NCBI GenBank assembly: GCA_036346395.1
Contig: JAYEVG010000075.1
Span: 50,352-114,351 of the forward strand
Origin: Hsuehochloa calcarea
Lineage: Eukaryota; Streptophyta; Magnoliopsida; Poales; Poaceae
Direction: 5' to 3'
DNA length: 64,000 nt
Shown here: piece by piece, positions 45,488 to 56,248 of the stretch
Layout: each line of letters opens with the position of its first letter
Numbering within the stretch: position 1 is the first letter of the stretch
Program-made: the position numbers and the translations under genes
The notes under the pieces: model-generated
What the model was told of the DNA's origin: nothing
The model's input: only the letters and a program-made list of their open reading frames with translations
Databases searched by the model: none

Positions 45488-46310
45488 GAGAAAATTGATT
45501 ATTTTGTACTAAATAACTCTTTTTTCACGATTTACCATCGAATAACTGTATATTATATGCCATCACTATTCAATTTTTCTTCACTCCATACCATCCCCGT
45601 CAACTATCCAGTCAATTGCTTGCCGTTAGACGTGTGTAAAGACTATATTACCCTCGTGAACATGTGAGTAACAGCCAAATTCCGGCGAGCTCCATGTCGA
45701 GCACGTCATACCCAGAGAGGTCGCCGATCTGGAGGCGAACTCGGGATTGACGGCTTGAAGGGGATGAGGCCGAAGAGGCCAACACCGAGCGGAGGTGTAG
45801 GCGCGCCCGTCGTCCGTCACACGTGCGGGCCGTGTGCGCCACTAGCGTCGCGCTCGTCGCCATCGCATGTAGTTATCACACGATGCCAAACTCCTCCACT
45901 TCGAGGTCCGGGATGGCCGACATCGCCGCGGCCATTGTTGCGGAGAACACCTCGTGCTTGGCGCCCTCAGGCTTCAACTAGGGCGTGTGTGGCCGACGCT
46001 TGAGCCTGTGCAGCCATGTTGCCACGTTGGGATCTACGGCGCGTGAAGGGGGCGAGGTTGGAGAGGACGATGCTGAGGGGAGGCGTAGCCACACACATCA
46101 CATGCCCCATGCGTGTCGCCAAGCCCGTAGCGCAGTGCTGCACTAGTAGCACCTAAGTTAAGGTCGGAAAGATTTGAATGGCAAGGTGATGTCGATGGTA
46201 TGGAGTGAAGAAAATTTGAAAAACGATATCATACGATGAATAAACAGTTATTCAATGACAAATCATTAAAAAAAAAGAGAGTTATCCAGTGACAAATAAT
46301 CAATTTTCTC
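45488..46310. mobile_element. Non-autonomous MULE with long inverted repeats (Pack-MULE candidate)
   Basis: Inverted ends of ~115-130 bp (45488-45602 and about 46185-46310) start GAGAAAATTGATTATT and share AATAACTCT, GAATAACTGT and TTCTTCACTCCATACCATC. A perfect 9-bp target duplication, TAAATCTTT, lies at 45479-45487 and 46311-46319, the Mutator signature. The ~580-bp interior is GC-rich, unlike the AT-rich ends, and includes two similar blocks (about 45755-45850 and 46045-46140) with GGAGGTGTAGGC/GGAGGCGTAGCC. It may be captured host sequence, but I do not recognise the source. No transposase is encoded. It ends 117 bp before the ATG of the EXORDIUM-like gene. Confidence 0.93.
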
Positions 46311-46427
46311 TAAATCTTTTACTCCCAACACAGCTTCGAAGCGAGGATTCAAACTCTAAACTCGAAAACCACCAAAACACCAGCTCCTCGGTGCTCACTC
46401 TACCACTTAACTCCACTCAGCCCAAAA

Positions 46428-47415
46428 ATGGGGAGGTTGCTCCCATGCCTTCTCCTCGCCGCCGCCATCTGGAGCTCCAGCTCCACCGCCGGCGTGCGGT
46501 GCGCGCCGGTGTACGGGCCGGACTACCTGGTTGACGGGTCCCAGTTGGTAGACATGCAGTACCACATGGGCCCCGTCGTGTCGGAGGCGCCCACCAACCT
46601 GTACCTCATCTGGTACGGCCGGTGGGAGGCCGCCGCGCAGGCCATGCTCCGCGACTTCCTCGCCTCCCTCTCCGCGCCGGCGCCCTTCCCCGCCGTCTCC
46701 GACTGGTGGGCTCGCACGCCGCGGCTCTACACCGACCAGACCGGCGCCAACGTCACCGCCACCTTCGCCATCGCGGGGGAGCACTCCGACGCGACTTACC
46801 CCACGGCGCCTCCTGCAGCGGATCGACATGCAGTCCGTCATCCGCTCCGCCGTCGTCGCGTACCCGGACCCCCTCCCGCTTGACCCGTACAACGGCGTCT
46901 ACCTCGTGCTCACCTCGCCGGACGTGCAGGTTCAGGAGTTCTGCCGTGCCGTCTGCGGCTTCCACTACTTTACCTTTGCGTCCGTCGTCGGGGTCACCGT
47001 GCCATACGCGTGGGTCGGCAACAGCGGCTCGCAGTGCCCGGGCAAATGCGCGTACCCGTTCGCCGCGCCGGAGTACGGCGGCGGTGGGGGGCAGGTGCTG
47101 CGGCCGCCGAACGGCGACCCCGGGTTGGACGGGATGGTGATCGTGCTGGGGCACGAGCTGGCGGAGCTGAGCACCAACCCGCTGGTGAACGCGTGGTACG
47201 CCGGGGACACGCCGACGGCGCCCACGGAGATCGCCGACCTCTGCGTCGGCGTGTACGGCGACGGTGGCGGCACCGGCGGGTTCGTCGGGAACGTGTCCCG
47301 CGCCGCTGACGGTAGTGCCTACAACGTCAACGGCGTCAACGGCAGGCGGTTCCTGGTGCAGTGGCTCTGGAACCCCGTCCGCGGCGCGTGCTACGGGCCC
47401 AACGCCAGCAACTGA
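46428..47415 (+). pseudogene. EXORDIUM-like (phosphate-induced protein 1 family), two frameshifts
   Basis: EXORDIUM-like proteins are secreted cell-wall/apoplast proteins linked to brassinosteroid- and carbon-dependent growth. ATG 46428 begins MGRLLPCLLLAAAIWSSSS, a signal peptide. The family (PF04674) blocks follow: MGPVVSEAPTNLYLIWYGRW, FAIAGEHSD, then in the next frame MQSVIRSAV, YLVLTSPDVQVQEFCRAVCG, FHYFTFASVVG, SQCPGKCAYPFA, LGHELAELSTNPLVNAWY and FLVQWLWNPVRGACYG before TGA at 47413-47415. The intronless layout and ~330-codon span suit the family. Between HSD and MQS one base appears missing at about 46799-46802 and another at about 46812-46813, both in C-rich runs, which shifts the frame. 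All other conserved blocks look intact, so a sequencing error is possible. Its proximal promoter borders a MULE (45488-46310). Confidence 0.93.
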
Positions 47416-48464
47416 CGCTGGTCTTGCCCGGATCCATGGCCTGGTTCTTGCCAGGATGGGATCACTTCATGCCACTGCGCTCACTGGCGTATCAGCAATG
47501 GCGATTCGATGGATCATCACATCGCGCTCGTTGTGATGCCCGAAACATCGGTCCGATTTCGTTTATTCCTTTCTTGATCGGGGACGCGGATGGGTCTAGA
47601 TTACATGAATTGTATGGATTTTGATCGATCTGTAGGAAGGAGAAGACGCGTTTTTTCTAGTTTATTTGCAGCGTAAAGTATGATCTCGATTCGAGGAGTA
47701 ATGTTGTACTAGTAGAATTTCTGCTTAATTTCAAGCTTCTTCTCCTTGGCTCCTTGGCTTAGACAAAGTGGTTGCTTTCTTCTTCCACCCTTACTCTGCT
47801 TTCATCATGGAAATCTCTGCAGTTTGGTCTCCTTGTCTCTGTCACAGATGAAGTGATGAGCTTTTTGCGTGCAGTTTGGTTCAGTGCCTCTCTTCTTTGC
47901 TGATATTTTCTTTCCTTTTATTTTGATGATATCTTCCCCCTTTTCTTTGTTACTGTTTTACTGTGGACAGTGGATTTGAAACTGTGGAGCGTAATCAGTT
48001 TTTCTTTTATTTTTGTTGCAAGGAAATTTTCTTTTTTGATGCACTCTGTGCGCTGTTCACTCTTGACAGACGATTTGGTATCTACATTGACTTGTGTTCG
48101 TTCTGCAGAACCAAACATTTCTCTTAACATCCGTGGAAGTTATTCAAATAAAGACTCAAGAGCGTCCTGAATGTTTTGTTTTACACGTGAGAGAAATCTC
48201 CTATTGTTTGAGCTGGAACTGTGGTGTGAGAATACTCAGTACACTAGGGCATGAAACACTGATATACCAGTTGAGCTAGCACTGAACAAAAGTTAGGCTA
48301 TTGGTTCAAGAAACATTTTTTTCACAGTGATTTCGTCCAGACATTTCGTTACCTGATTCGAAGACCATGCATTCGATGTCTGATACTCCTATTTGTTTTT
48401 TGTTTTTGTTTTTTTTTTGCTTTCTTGATCGGACTGAATGGGTTTGCGTCGCGTGGACGGTGAT
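47416..48464. other. 3' flank of the EXORDIUM-like gene
   Basis: Probable 3' UTR and intergenic sequence. No further exon or RNA gene is visible; short frames here show no known motif. Confidence 0.5.
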
Positions 48465-49203
48465 TAGGGGTGGATAACGAGCTGACTCGGTTCGGCTCGG
48501 CTCGGTAAAACTCGTTAAGAAAACGAGCTCGGCTCGGCTCGTTAAGATAACGAGTAGAATACCAGGCTCGGCTAGTTAAAAAATTCAAACTCAGCTCGTT
48601 AGGCTCGTTATCAATAAACATAGTGAAAATCTTAAAATCTCTTGAAATTTTCAGAAAGCACATGTAAAGAGCAAATCATCCATGCATATCATAAATAAAC
48701 CTTTATATCATTGCAGATCCATACAGATGTAGATATGCCATATCAATAAGCATCCATAGCATTCTAGTCTTCCAGATCCACACATACATATCCATGCAGT
48801 CCAGACCACAGATCAATAAACATCCATATCAAGTAATAAACATGCATACAGATTCATGAACATAAAACATCCATGCAAAGCATTCCAGATCCAGATGACC
48901 TGATCCATCAACCATGCAGTCCACTCCAGATACATAAACATGTATTGCATGCAGTCCAGATACATGCAGTCCACTCCAGATCAATAAGTATGTATGCAAA
49001 GCAATAAACATCCATGAAACTGCCTACTGGGCTGGGTTAGCGACGCTGGTGATGTGGCAAGCGGTGAAATTTAAAGGAGCGAAATGAGTTAACATGCAAC
49101 TCGTGAGCCAACTCAGTTTGGCTTGTTAAGCAAACGAGCTAAATTGTCGGTTTAACTCGTTAAGAGACCGAGTTCGAGCCGAATGCTGAGCCCTTAACGA
49201 GGG
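48465..49203. repeat. Truncated hAT-like repeat with GAGCTCGGCTCG ends
   Basis: It begins TAGGGGTGGATAACGAGC and has GCTCGGCTCGTTAAG phrases at 48490-48610. The right side (49075-49203) repeats the theme inverted (ACTCGTTAAG, GAGTTCGAGCC) but lacks the terminal GTTATCCACCCC. The middle (48700-49015) holds many imperfect copies of CCATGCAGTCCAGAT/CCAGATCAATAAACATCC. Family assignment is by resemblance only. Confidence 0.55.
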
Positions 49204-49277
49204 CTCTCTGTGATGTGTTGCTCGCTCTCGAGCCGTGTTCTGCTTCCTCTTTGTGCTCTCTGTGATGTGTTGCTCGC
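49203..49277. repeat. Two copies of a 23-bp direct repeat
   Basis: GCTCTCTGTGATGTGTTGCT plus CGC occurs at 49203-49225 and 49255-49277 (52-bp period), at the broken edge of the preceding repeat. Confidence 0.9.
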
Positions 49278-49873
49278 CGAGGATGACATGAAGGGCCCAC
49301 TTGTCGCTAAACCATGTGAGCAGAGGCTGGATGGACGAGCCGAAGCGAGGAGACGGCAGGCGCGCAAAATGAAAAAAAAAAAAAAAAAATCAGAGTCGCG
49401 AAGGCTAGCAGCGGGGAATCGAACGACAGAGGAAAAAAGGGCCACGTAGGGTGCCTGCCCTCGCTCCCTTTTCCCCACCATTTATACCGAAGGATTCTTA
49501 CTGTTTGGTATGAATTTCGAAGTAGTCTCGGTACTTACTCTAGGTCTTCCGGTCAAAAAACAACGTTAGGTGGTAGGGATTGCAATTTTTCTCGCATTTT
49601 TGTTTTTTCACTCAAACTCAACTGTTAACCTTGCTTCTTTTTATCTTTAGATCGACAAATCAAATGATATTTCTGTTTTAATTTATACCACATTCGCTCA
49701 CAATATTAAATCCTAATCAAACATGACAAATATGTGCACAACGCAAATTGTGCCATCAAATCGGAAGAATAAGCTACCCATGTCATGCTGGGTTCTTGGT
49801 TGGGTGGATTTGATTCCGCTGTCAAACATTATTAGAGATAGAATCCTATTCTTCGATAACACTCCGGCCAGGA

Positions 49874-50530
49874 TGCTTTCCGTTCATACCATGCGTGTAG
49901 ATAGCAAGAAGGATAAGCATTGTTATTTATTTCCTATACGATGTAACACAGTCACGTTGCAAGTCATCATGTACTATATATTCTCATACTATCACACAGA
50001 GATTATGACAGATGATACTATACTCTTGTCAGAGACAGTTTAGATCATAAATACAATCGGTAGGGGCATTGACCAATTGTCCAACGTTCGCACGGTATTA
50101 GAGCGGGCGTTGCTCCTCAAACCCTAGTCCAACCGCCGCCTTTCTTCCTCCCACCACTGCACGCCATGAGCAGCTAGCACCGAAAGTCTTTCCTCTTCCA
50201 CCTCTTCGGCTTCTATCTTGGCACCTTCTTCTCGAGCGATCAATGCCGCTTCTATCAAGACCCACGTCCCCTACACTCTCAATCCCAAAGTGTCCAACTA
50301 CTCCAACTGGCGCAACCTCTTCCTCGTCACCCTCGGCAAGTATGGTCTCCGCCGTCATGCCGGATGCTTTCTGTTCATATAACGTGTGTAGATAGCAAGA
50401 GGGATACGCATTGTTGTTTGTTTCATATACGATGTAACACACTTGCATTGCGAGTCATCCTGTGTACTATATATTTATATCCTCATGAGTACAATCGGTA
50501 GGGGTGCGGTCCAATTGTGCAACGCTTGCA
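49874..50530 (+). mobile_element. Miniature copia-like LTR element with gag remnant
   Basis: Two direct repeats, 49874-50092 and 50365-50530, share ATGCTTTC…GTTCATA, TGTAGATAGCAAGA, ATACGATGTAACACA and ACAATCGGTAGGGG, and both end in TTCGCA/TTGCA after CCAATTGT. They flank only 272 bp. The interior opens with CGGTATTAGAGC, two mismatches from the TGGTATCAGAGC initiator-Met primer-binding site. It then encodes SIKTHVPYTLNPKVSNYSNW, a copia gag N-terminus, which stops at the second repeat. It is thus an element reduced to LTRs, primer site and a gag stub, similar in build to TRIM elements. The first repeat has ~55 bp absent from the second. Target duplications were not found. Confidence 0.72.
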
Positions 50531-50941
50531 GGCTTAGGTGCTGTTTACAAAGGGGAAACTGAAAGCATGCTCACTAGGTAATTAGTTGCTTTGATCACAA
50601 GTGGACTAGAGATCCTAATCGATCTTCCATGCTTCACTCCTTCAATAGGAATTGCATAAATCTTGAAGCACTTGAAGGGGTACGTAGCTGGAATGTACCA
50701 TTGGTTTGTACTTTAAAATTTGTGCAATTTTTAAGGGTAAGTGTAGAAACACCTACACTGTATATGAAACCTGCCACTGATGGCAGTTCTGAGCTGTTCA
50801 CAATAGCAGGAAAACAATTTAGGGTGTTCTGACAAGTAACAGCAAATTTGATCCCACTTATCCACAAGCACATATATCTGTTGGACATGAGTGATACTAG
50901 TCGAATACTGGTGAAGATATATGGGTTTGGGGCATTGTAGG
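50531..50941. other. Unassigned sequence left of a solo LTR
   Basis: A 67-codon frame (50629-50832) has no known motif. Removing the LTR and one GTTTC joins this stretch to 54011 onward, again without a recognisable gene. Confidence 0.4.
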
Positions 50942-50946
50942 GTTTC

Positions 50947-53900
50947 TGTAACATCCTAAAATTTAGGGGTTTTTTGAAGTCTTTAAAAATAAAAATAACC
51001 ATTCGAATTTTCTTAGTTTAGTTAAAGCTTAAATTGATTTTTTAGAAATAAAAATCATTTAATGTGAATAATGTAAACTTCAATTAATTTCAAAATCATT
51101 TTATTTGAGTTTCTTGAGTTCCAGAGTATTTTTTGGAGTTTATTTGTTATTTCTTTGAGCTTGGTTTACATAATCCTTTTTCTAAAATTCAAAAATTCTC
51201 TTTTTCCAGATTTTCCATTTGGGCCTAAATATTTTTTCTTCCCAGCCTTTTTCTTTTTCCTCCGTCCCATTTTCCCTTCACCGTCGGCCTAGCCCTGTCG
51301 CTCCTTTCCTCCTGCACACAGCCTAGCCACCACCTCCTCCCTTCTCTCTCTGTCTGCGGGCCCCACTCGTCAGCTCCTTCCTTCCCATCCCCGACTCCGG
51401 CTGTTTGTCTATGTCCGAGCAGTCGCCACCGCCGTCTCCCTCCCAAATCCTCCTGTTCTAGCCCTTTAAAAGAGCATCGTTCGAGTCATTCTCTTCGCCT
51501 CGTCTGTCTCTTCTGAAGCCCCAAAGTGCCCATCTTTGGTCTGTCTTCGTTGCGCGATTTGCCACGGTTACCGCCACCGCAAGCGCCTCGCCGTCGATTT
51601 CCCCATCGTCTGTTCCTCTCTGTCCATGCTGCCGCCGCCATTGGATTCTCCTCATCGTGTTCTACCGGTGCTCCCTTCGTCATCCCTGGAGCGTCCCCGA
51701 GCCACCATCGCCGCCATCCTCTTCAACTCCGGTCGCTGCCTCCGTTGGTCGCTGCCTCCGTTGTTGATCTCGCCATCGGTGAGTCTCTTCGTCATTCCAA
51801 TCATGTCAATTTGCGTCCTTTGTCGTCCTCTTCCGATCCCCTCCCTCCTCGCCGTCTCTCCGACGCCGTGGTGCCTCGTCGTCGCTGCCTTTCTTTTCCG
51901 CCGCCGATCACTGTCACGTCGCCGTCTCCGTTGTCCTCTGGCCGCCCCGAGGCGCCCGTCGTGTTTGTCGTGCCGCCGCTGAGCCTTTGCTCCCCTCCGT
52001 TTTCCCAGGGTGCCGCTGAGCCGCCATCGCCACCGTGAACCCGACTCTCCTCTTCCGCCACCATCGTCGTCGCCTCGCCGCGCAGCTGCTGCCCAAACCT
52101 TCGCCTCGTCCTTTGGGTTCCATTTTGTCGTTCGCCCGCCGCTCCCTCACCGCCATTCGTCAATGCCGCCGTGCACCAGTGTCGTCACCTCCTTCCTTTG
52201 TTTTGTTCACTGTCTTTCTCTCTCTCTCTTTGTCATGTGGGTCCCACATGTCAACTCGTCCCTTTGTCTCTTTCTCTCTCTGTCTGTCTCCTCAGTCCCA
52301 CCTGTCAATCTATTTCTTTCTCTCTCTTTCACTTACGAGGGAGCCCCACTTGTTAGTGTTTTTTTTCTTTTCCAGCCGAGATAATATTTATGAGAATATT
52401 CTTTTCTCTATCTCCTTTTCCTTCTTCGGCAAATCTTTCGAGAGTCTGTTCTCCTTCGTACGAACTTCGATTCAGTCCATTCATGTTCTTTAATTCCTCT
52501 TAACTTTTTCTTTTAGAGTTGGCTTTTCTATTTTTGGTTTTTATTTTGGATTTACCTGTGTTTCTTATGTTGTATTTATATTAAAATTGCATACTACTTT
52601 TATATCAACTGCTTTTGGGAATAGTTAATCGTCTATTTGTCATCATGCCTCCATTGATTATTGAATATCATGAATCATTTATCACCATAGGATGATCATT
52701 ATTTAGTTGGACTTATTTGCATTACCAATATTGGTATCGTAGGGATGCTTAGTCATGCTTAGTTGTACAATAGGCTCATGTCACATGTTCAATAATGTTA
52801 ATTTGACTTAACGAGATATAGAATTGTGGCGGGTAGCCACTGTTGTTAAAATTTATTGTGCCATGGTAGGGTATGCCATTATTGGTCTTAGTTGAACAAA
52901 ATAATTTTCGCTCCAGCGATTAATCGTGCAGTAAAGGGGGTGTGAGTAGCACATTATTGGGTTGAGGTAGACTCGCCTGAGTAATTAAACTGGGTCATAT
53001 CATACAATCACTTGTCCAGTATGGGTGGACCTGGTTAACTAATTAGCAATGTCTCAATTTCAGTTCTGTTTTGGAAGCGTGAGTAAGGAGATGGACATAT
53101 ACTCACAATGGCGCAAGATGGAGGCCCTGTCTAGTCAGAAATACATTCAGTATTGAAACCTTAACTGGCAGAATTGGATTAAGAATTAGCTTTGTAAAAA
53201 GCATTGTAATAGTTACTTAGTTACACACCTATGGAAATGTAGTCGGACATTATAAGTTGATTTATCTCTTGTAGGTAAAGCTGTACAACCTCTGCATAGT
53301 TAAAACTGTTTAAACAGTCGTGTCCCCGATTATGGACAATGCTCGGGGATTTCATACGAGAGGTAGATTTTTTTATAAAAAATTGGTTGGAAGGCGAATG
53401 GAAAGTTCAATTGGTGACTATGATGTTCACTTGGTGGATGGGTTGTTCACTTGGCGGTTTGGTTGGGAAGTGAATATGAAGTTCAATAGTTGTTTCAAAT
53501 AAAGTGTTACTTGATTTTATTTATTGTCTTTTCAATTACGCTTTGCAATCTATTTGTTGTATTTATTGTCAATACTAGTTTCCTGCAAAAGAACCATACA
53601 TCTATTCCTTTGATCAAGCTTTGCATGAATATTAATTGCATACTGTTCTCTACGACTTGCTCAGTACTTTATGTACTCACGGCTTTAAACTTTGATGCTC
53701 AGTTGAATAATGTCAGATTGCTCAAGAGTTCTACGAAGATGAGTTATTTAAAGGTTTTGCGAATTAGGATGCGTTCTCCACTCGATTGCCTGTAAGCATG
53801 TTGATTGATCTTTCCAAGTTTTTGTTCCGCTGCAAGAGTTTTATTCGTGTTTTAAATCCCCACGTGGCAAGTTTAGTAAACGCTAACCATAAGGTCCAGT

Positions 53901-54010
53901 TATTATTACTATATGTTATTTTAAGATGTTTCACTGTGTGATCTAACTACTGATTTGAAACTAGTTCAGAATATACAGAGGGTTTTATATATATAAATCT
54001 GGTCCGGACA
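50947..54010 (+). mobile_element. Solo LTR, 3.06 kb (Ty3/gypsy type)
   Basis: It starts TGTAACATCCTAAAATTTAG and ends GGTCCGGACA, with the perfect 5-bp duplication GTTTC at 50942-50946 and 54011-54015. No internal region is present. A CT-rich block (51230-52380) with open frames on both strands is low-complexity leader. The shared module lies at about 53281-53340 with palindrome ACTGTTTAAACAGT (53305-53318). Its start resembles those of the LTRs at 3918 and 61558, so these are one family group. Confidence 0.92.
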
Positions 54011-54015
54011 GTTTC

Positions 54016-54937
54016 TTATTTTGTGGCGGCGGCTATGGAGATTAAAGGGCAAAATCGATAGTATTCTTGGGTCAAAGCATTCTCCATAGGAGTAAAGTTG
54101 ATCACCTTCGATCAAACAAAGAATAGGAAGGATCTCGATATGCGGAGATGGCGGGTCGAACAACCATTTTAAGTTTAGTTGGGGATAGATAGGCCTGTGT
54201 TTTAAACCATAGCGAACAAATCAAAGTAATTATTATTGATTATACAAATTTGCCCTTAGTCGTTAATTACTACGTTTGGCTTAAGATTCACAAACGATCA
54301 TACACCACAAGTTAGTAATACTCGTTTCTTCCACTCATGCATGACAGTCACATGTACAAGCCTATAAGATCAGGTAGTCCAAACTTTCAGAGAATTAATA
54401 TTAGTAAAATTATGGGGTTCCTCAGGTATTGGCTTCAAAATTAGCATTCGTTAAGTCATTGTTGTTGTCCATTATTGCTCATTGCACATAACATTTCAAC
54501 AAGAAAATTGGAGTCAGTAACTATTATAAATGAATAGCAAGGATAACAGCTTCACTAGCGCATAACAATTAAAATAATGGCTTCTAAACTCTACTTTATG
54601 GATCTAATTTAATAACTCTACCATATATGGTCGCAACACATGATAGCTCTTGAATTCAATCCGTCTCCAACAATTAGTTCATAAAAGATCCTAATATAGT
54701 TGCAAACAGCAGATAACAAGACCAAATAAGACCGGACAGCCTGATTACATTGAGAACCTCTGCTTGGGGTGCATCATGCTACTATGACACAACCAAAAAT
54801 AAGAAAAATGAGATTAAAAATAGTTTGAAGAAGGAAAAAATCACATTAATGTCGAGGCAAGAGTTACAACGTTCATAACGCAAACATAGCTAGCATGCTC
54901 ATGCATGGAATTGGAGTAACGAAAACCTGCATGCATG
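54016..54937. other. Intergenic, AT-rich
   Basis: No gene or element boundary recognised between the solo LTR and the hAT element. Confidence 0.45.
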
Positions 54938-54945
54938 AGTAGAAG

Positions 54946-56221
54946 CAGGGGCGGCGCCAGCAATAGGGCAAGGGTAGGCGGCGGCCCGGGGTAGCCGCCC
55001 CCCGCCCCGCCACCAGGCCTCAGGCCCTCAGTGACTCAGAATTTCTTCGGTTCTTCCAGAGTGAGGAGGATGCGGGAGCCAGGAGGCCACCTGCCAAAGA
55101 AGGCCTACGGCCCATGCCCAGCCCAGTTAAGTCCATCTGCATCTCATTACATCTCCCCGTTCCCCATTCCCCAAATCCCCAATCGGCCAATCCAATTTGC
55201 AAAAATCCATACCTCGAACCCTAGCAGGAGCGCGCGGCGCTGGGCCGGAGGCGGCGCCAGGAGGAGCTCCAACCGGACTGCCGGAGCCGGAGGCCCGGAG
55301 AGCAGCGGAGCCAAGAGCGCACGGCGCCGGCCGCCAGAGGAGCTCCAGGCCTCGAGTCAGCCGGAGCGAGGAGCTTGACGCTGGGCCGGAGGCGCGCAGG
55401 AGGAGCTCCACCAGCGGCGCCCGAACCGGGAGCGAAGGGAGGAGGAGGGGGCCGTGAGGTGAGGGAGTTCGTGGCGGCGTCGGGTGGAGCTCGTGCCTCG
55501 GCCCGAGCCGAGGCCTTGGCGCCGGGAGGAGCTCCGCCAGGCCACGTCGGCACCGGGGAACCGCCGAACCGGGGAGGAGAAGGGAGGAGCCGCCCCTGCC
55601 GTGAGGTGAGGAGACAGGAGAGGCAACCGATTTGAGGCCGAGCCGCTGAGGGGTGGGGGGCCGGGGGGTTAAGGTGAAAATCGGCCGAGCCGCTGAGGTG
55701 GGCCGTGGACGCGTGGCTGCTAGCCCAGAGGCCAGAGCTACAGTGCCAGACAGCCAGACTATGATTTGTGATCTGTAGTATAGAAAATAAAAATCAAGAT
55801 TTAAGATGGCTCCTTCCAAGTCGACAGGAAAAGGTAAGAATTGGATTGTGAATGCTTGAATGGTGATTGATGAATAGTTGAATACTGTGAATTTGTGATG
55901 TGTTATGTGTGATACTCATGGTGATTATTGATGAATTAATAAGAGCTATTTTACTATTGCATGTCGTCGAGTGGGTCGACCCCAAGAACCGGTGCAAGCA
56001 GGAATGCTATGGTAGCTACAGTCTACAGATAAGGTACATTTCTATATTTGTCCTGTCTTTGTATGTTCACATGACGCGGATTGTAGTTTTGAGATCCATT
56101 TAGTGTCATATGCTCTGTTGAAAGTTATTGCAACGTGTATTATACATGCCTTGCTTTGTTATCGGATAATAGTATTAGTTCATTCCGCCCAACCTAAATT
56201 TCAATCCTGGATCCGCCACTG
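54946..56221. mobile_element. Non-autonomous hAT element, 1276 bp
   Basis: Ends CAGGGGCGGCGCCAG and (inverted) CAGTGGCGGATCCAG form imperfect terminal inverted repeats. The 8-bp target duplication AGTAGAAG is perfect (54938-54945 and 56222-56229). Both are hAT hallmarks. The interior has a GC-rich block (55040-55660) with open frames on several strands and no transposase. At 55806 ATGGCTCCTTCC opens a short exon-like piece ending AAAAG/GTAAG, which could be a remnant of the transposase start. The GC-rich block could be a captured first exon or the element's own leader; I cannot tell. Confidence 0.93.
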
Positions 56222-56248
56222 AGTAGAAGAGGAAGGAAAGAAGAGGAA

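Noticed and set aside
51526..52493. Long frames on both strands
   Set aside because: CT-rich leader of a solo LTR; no conserved motif and mutually overlapping frames.
55127..55819. 230-codon minus-strand frame
   Set aside because: GC-rich low-complexity interior of a hAT element with rival frames on the other strand and no known domain.
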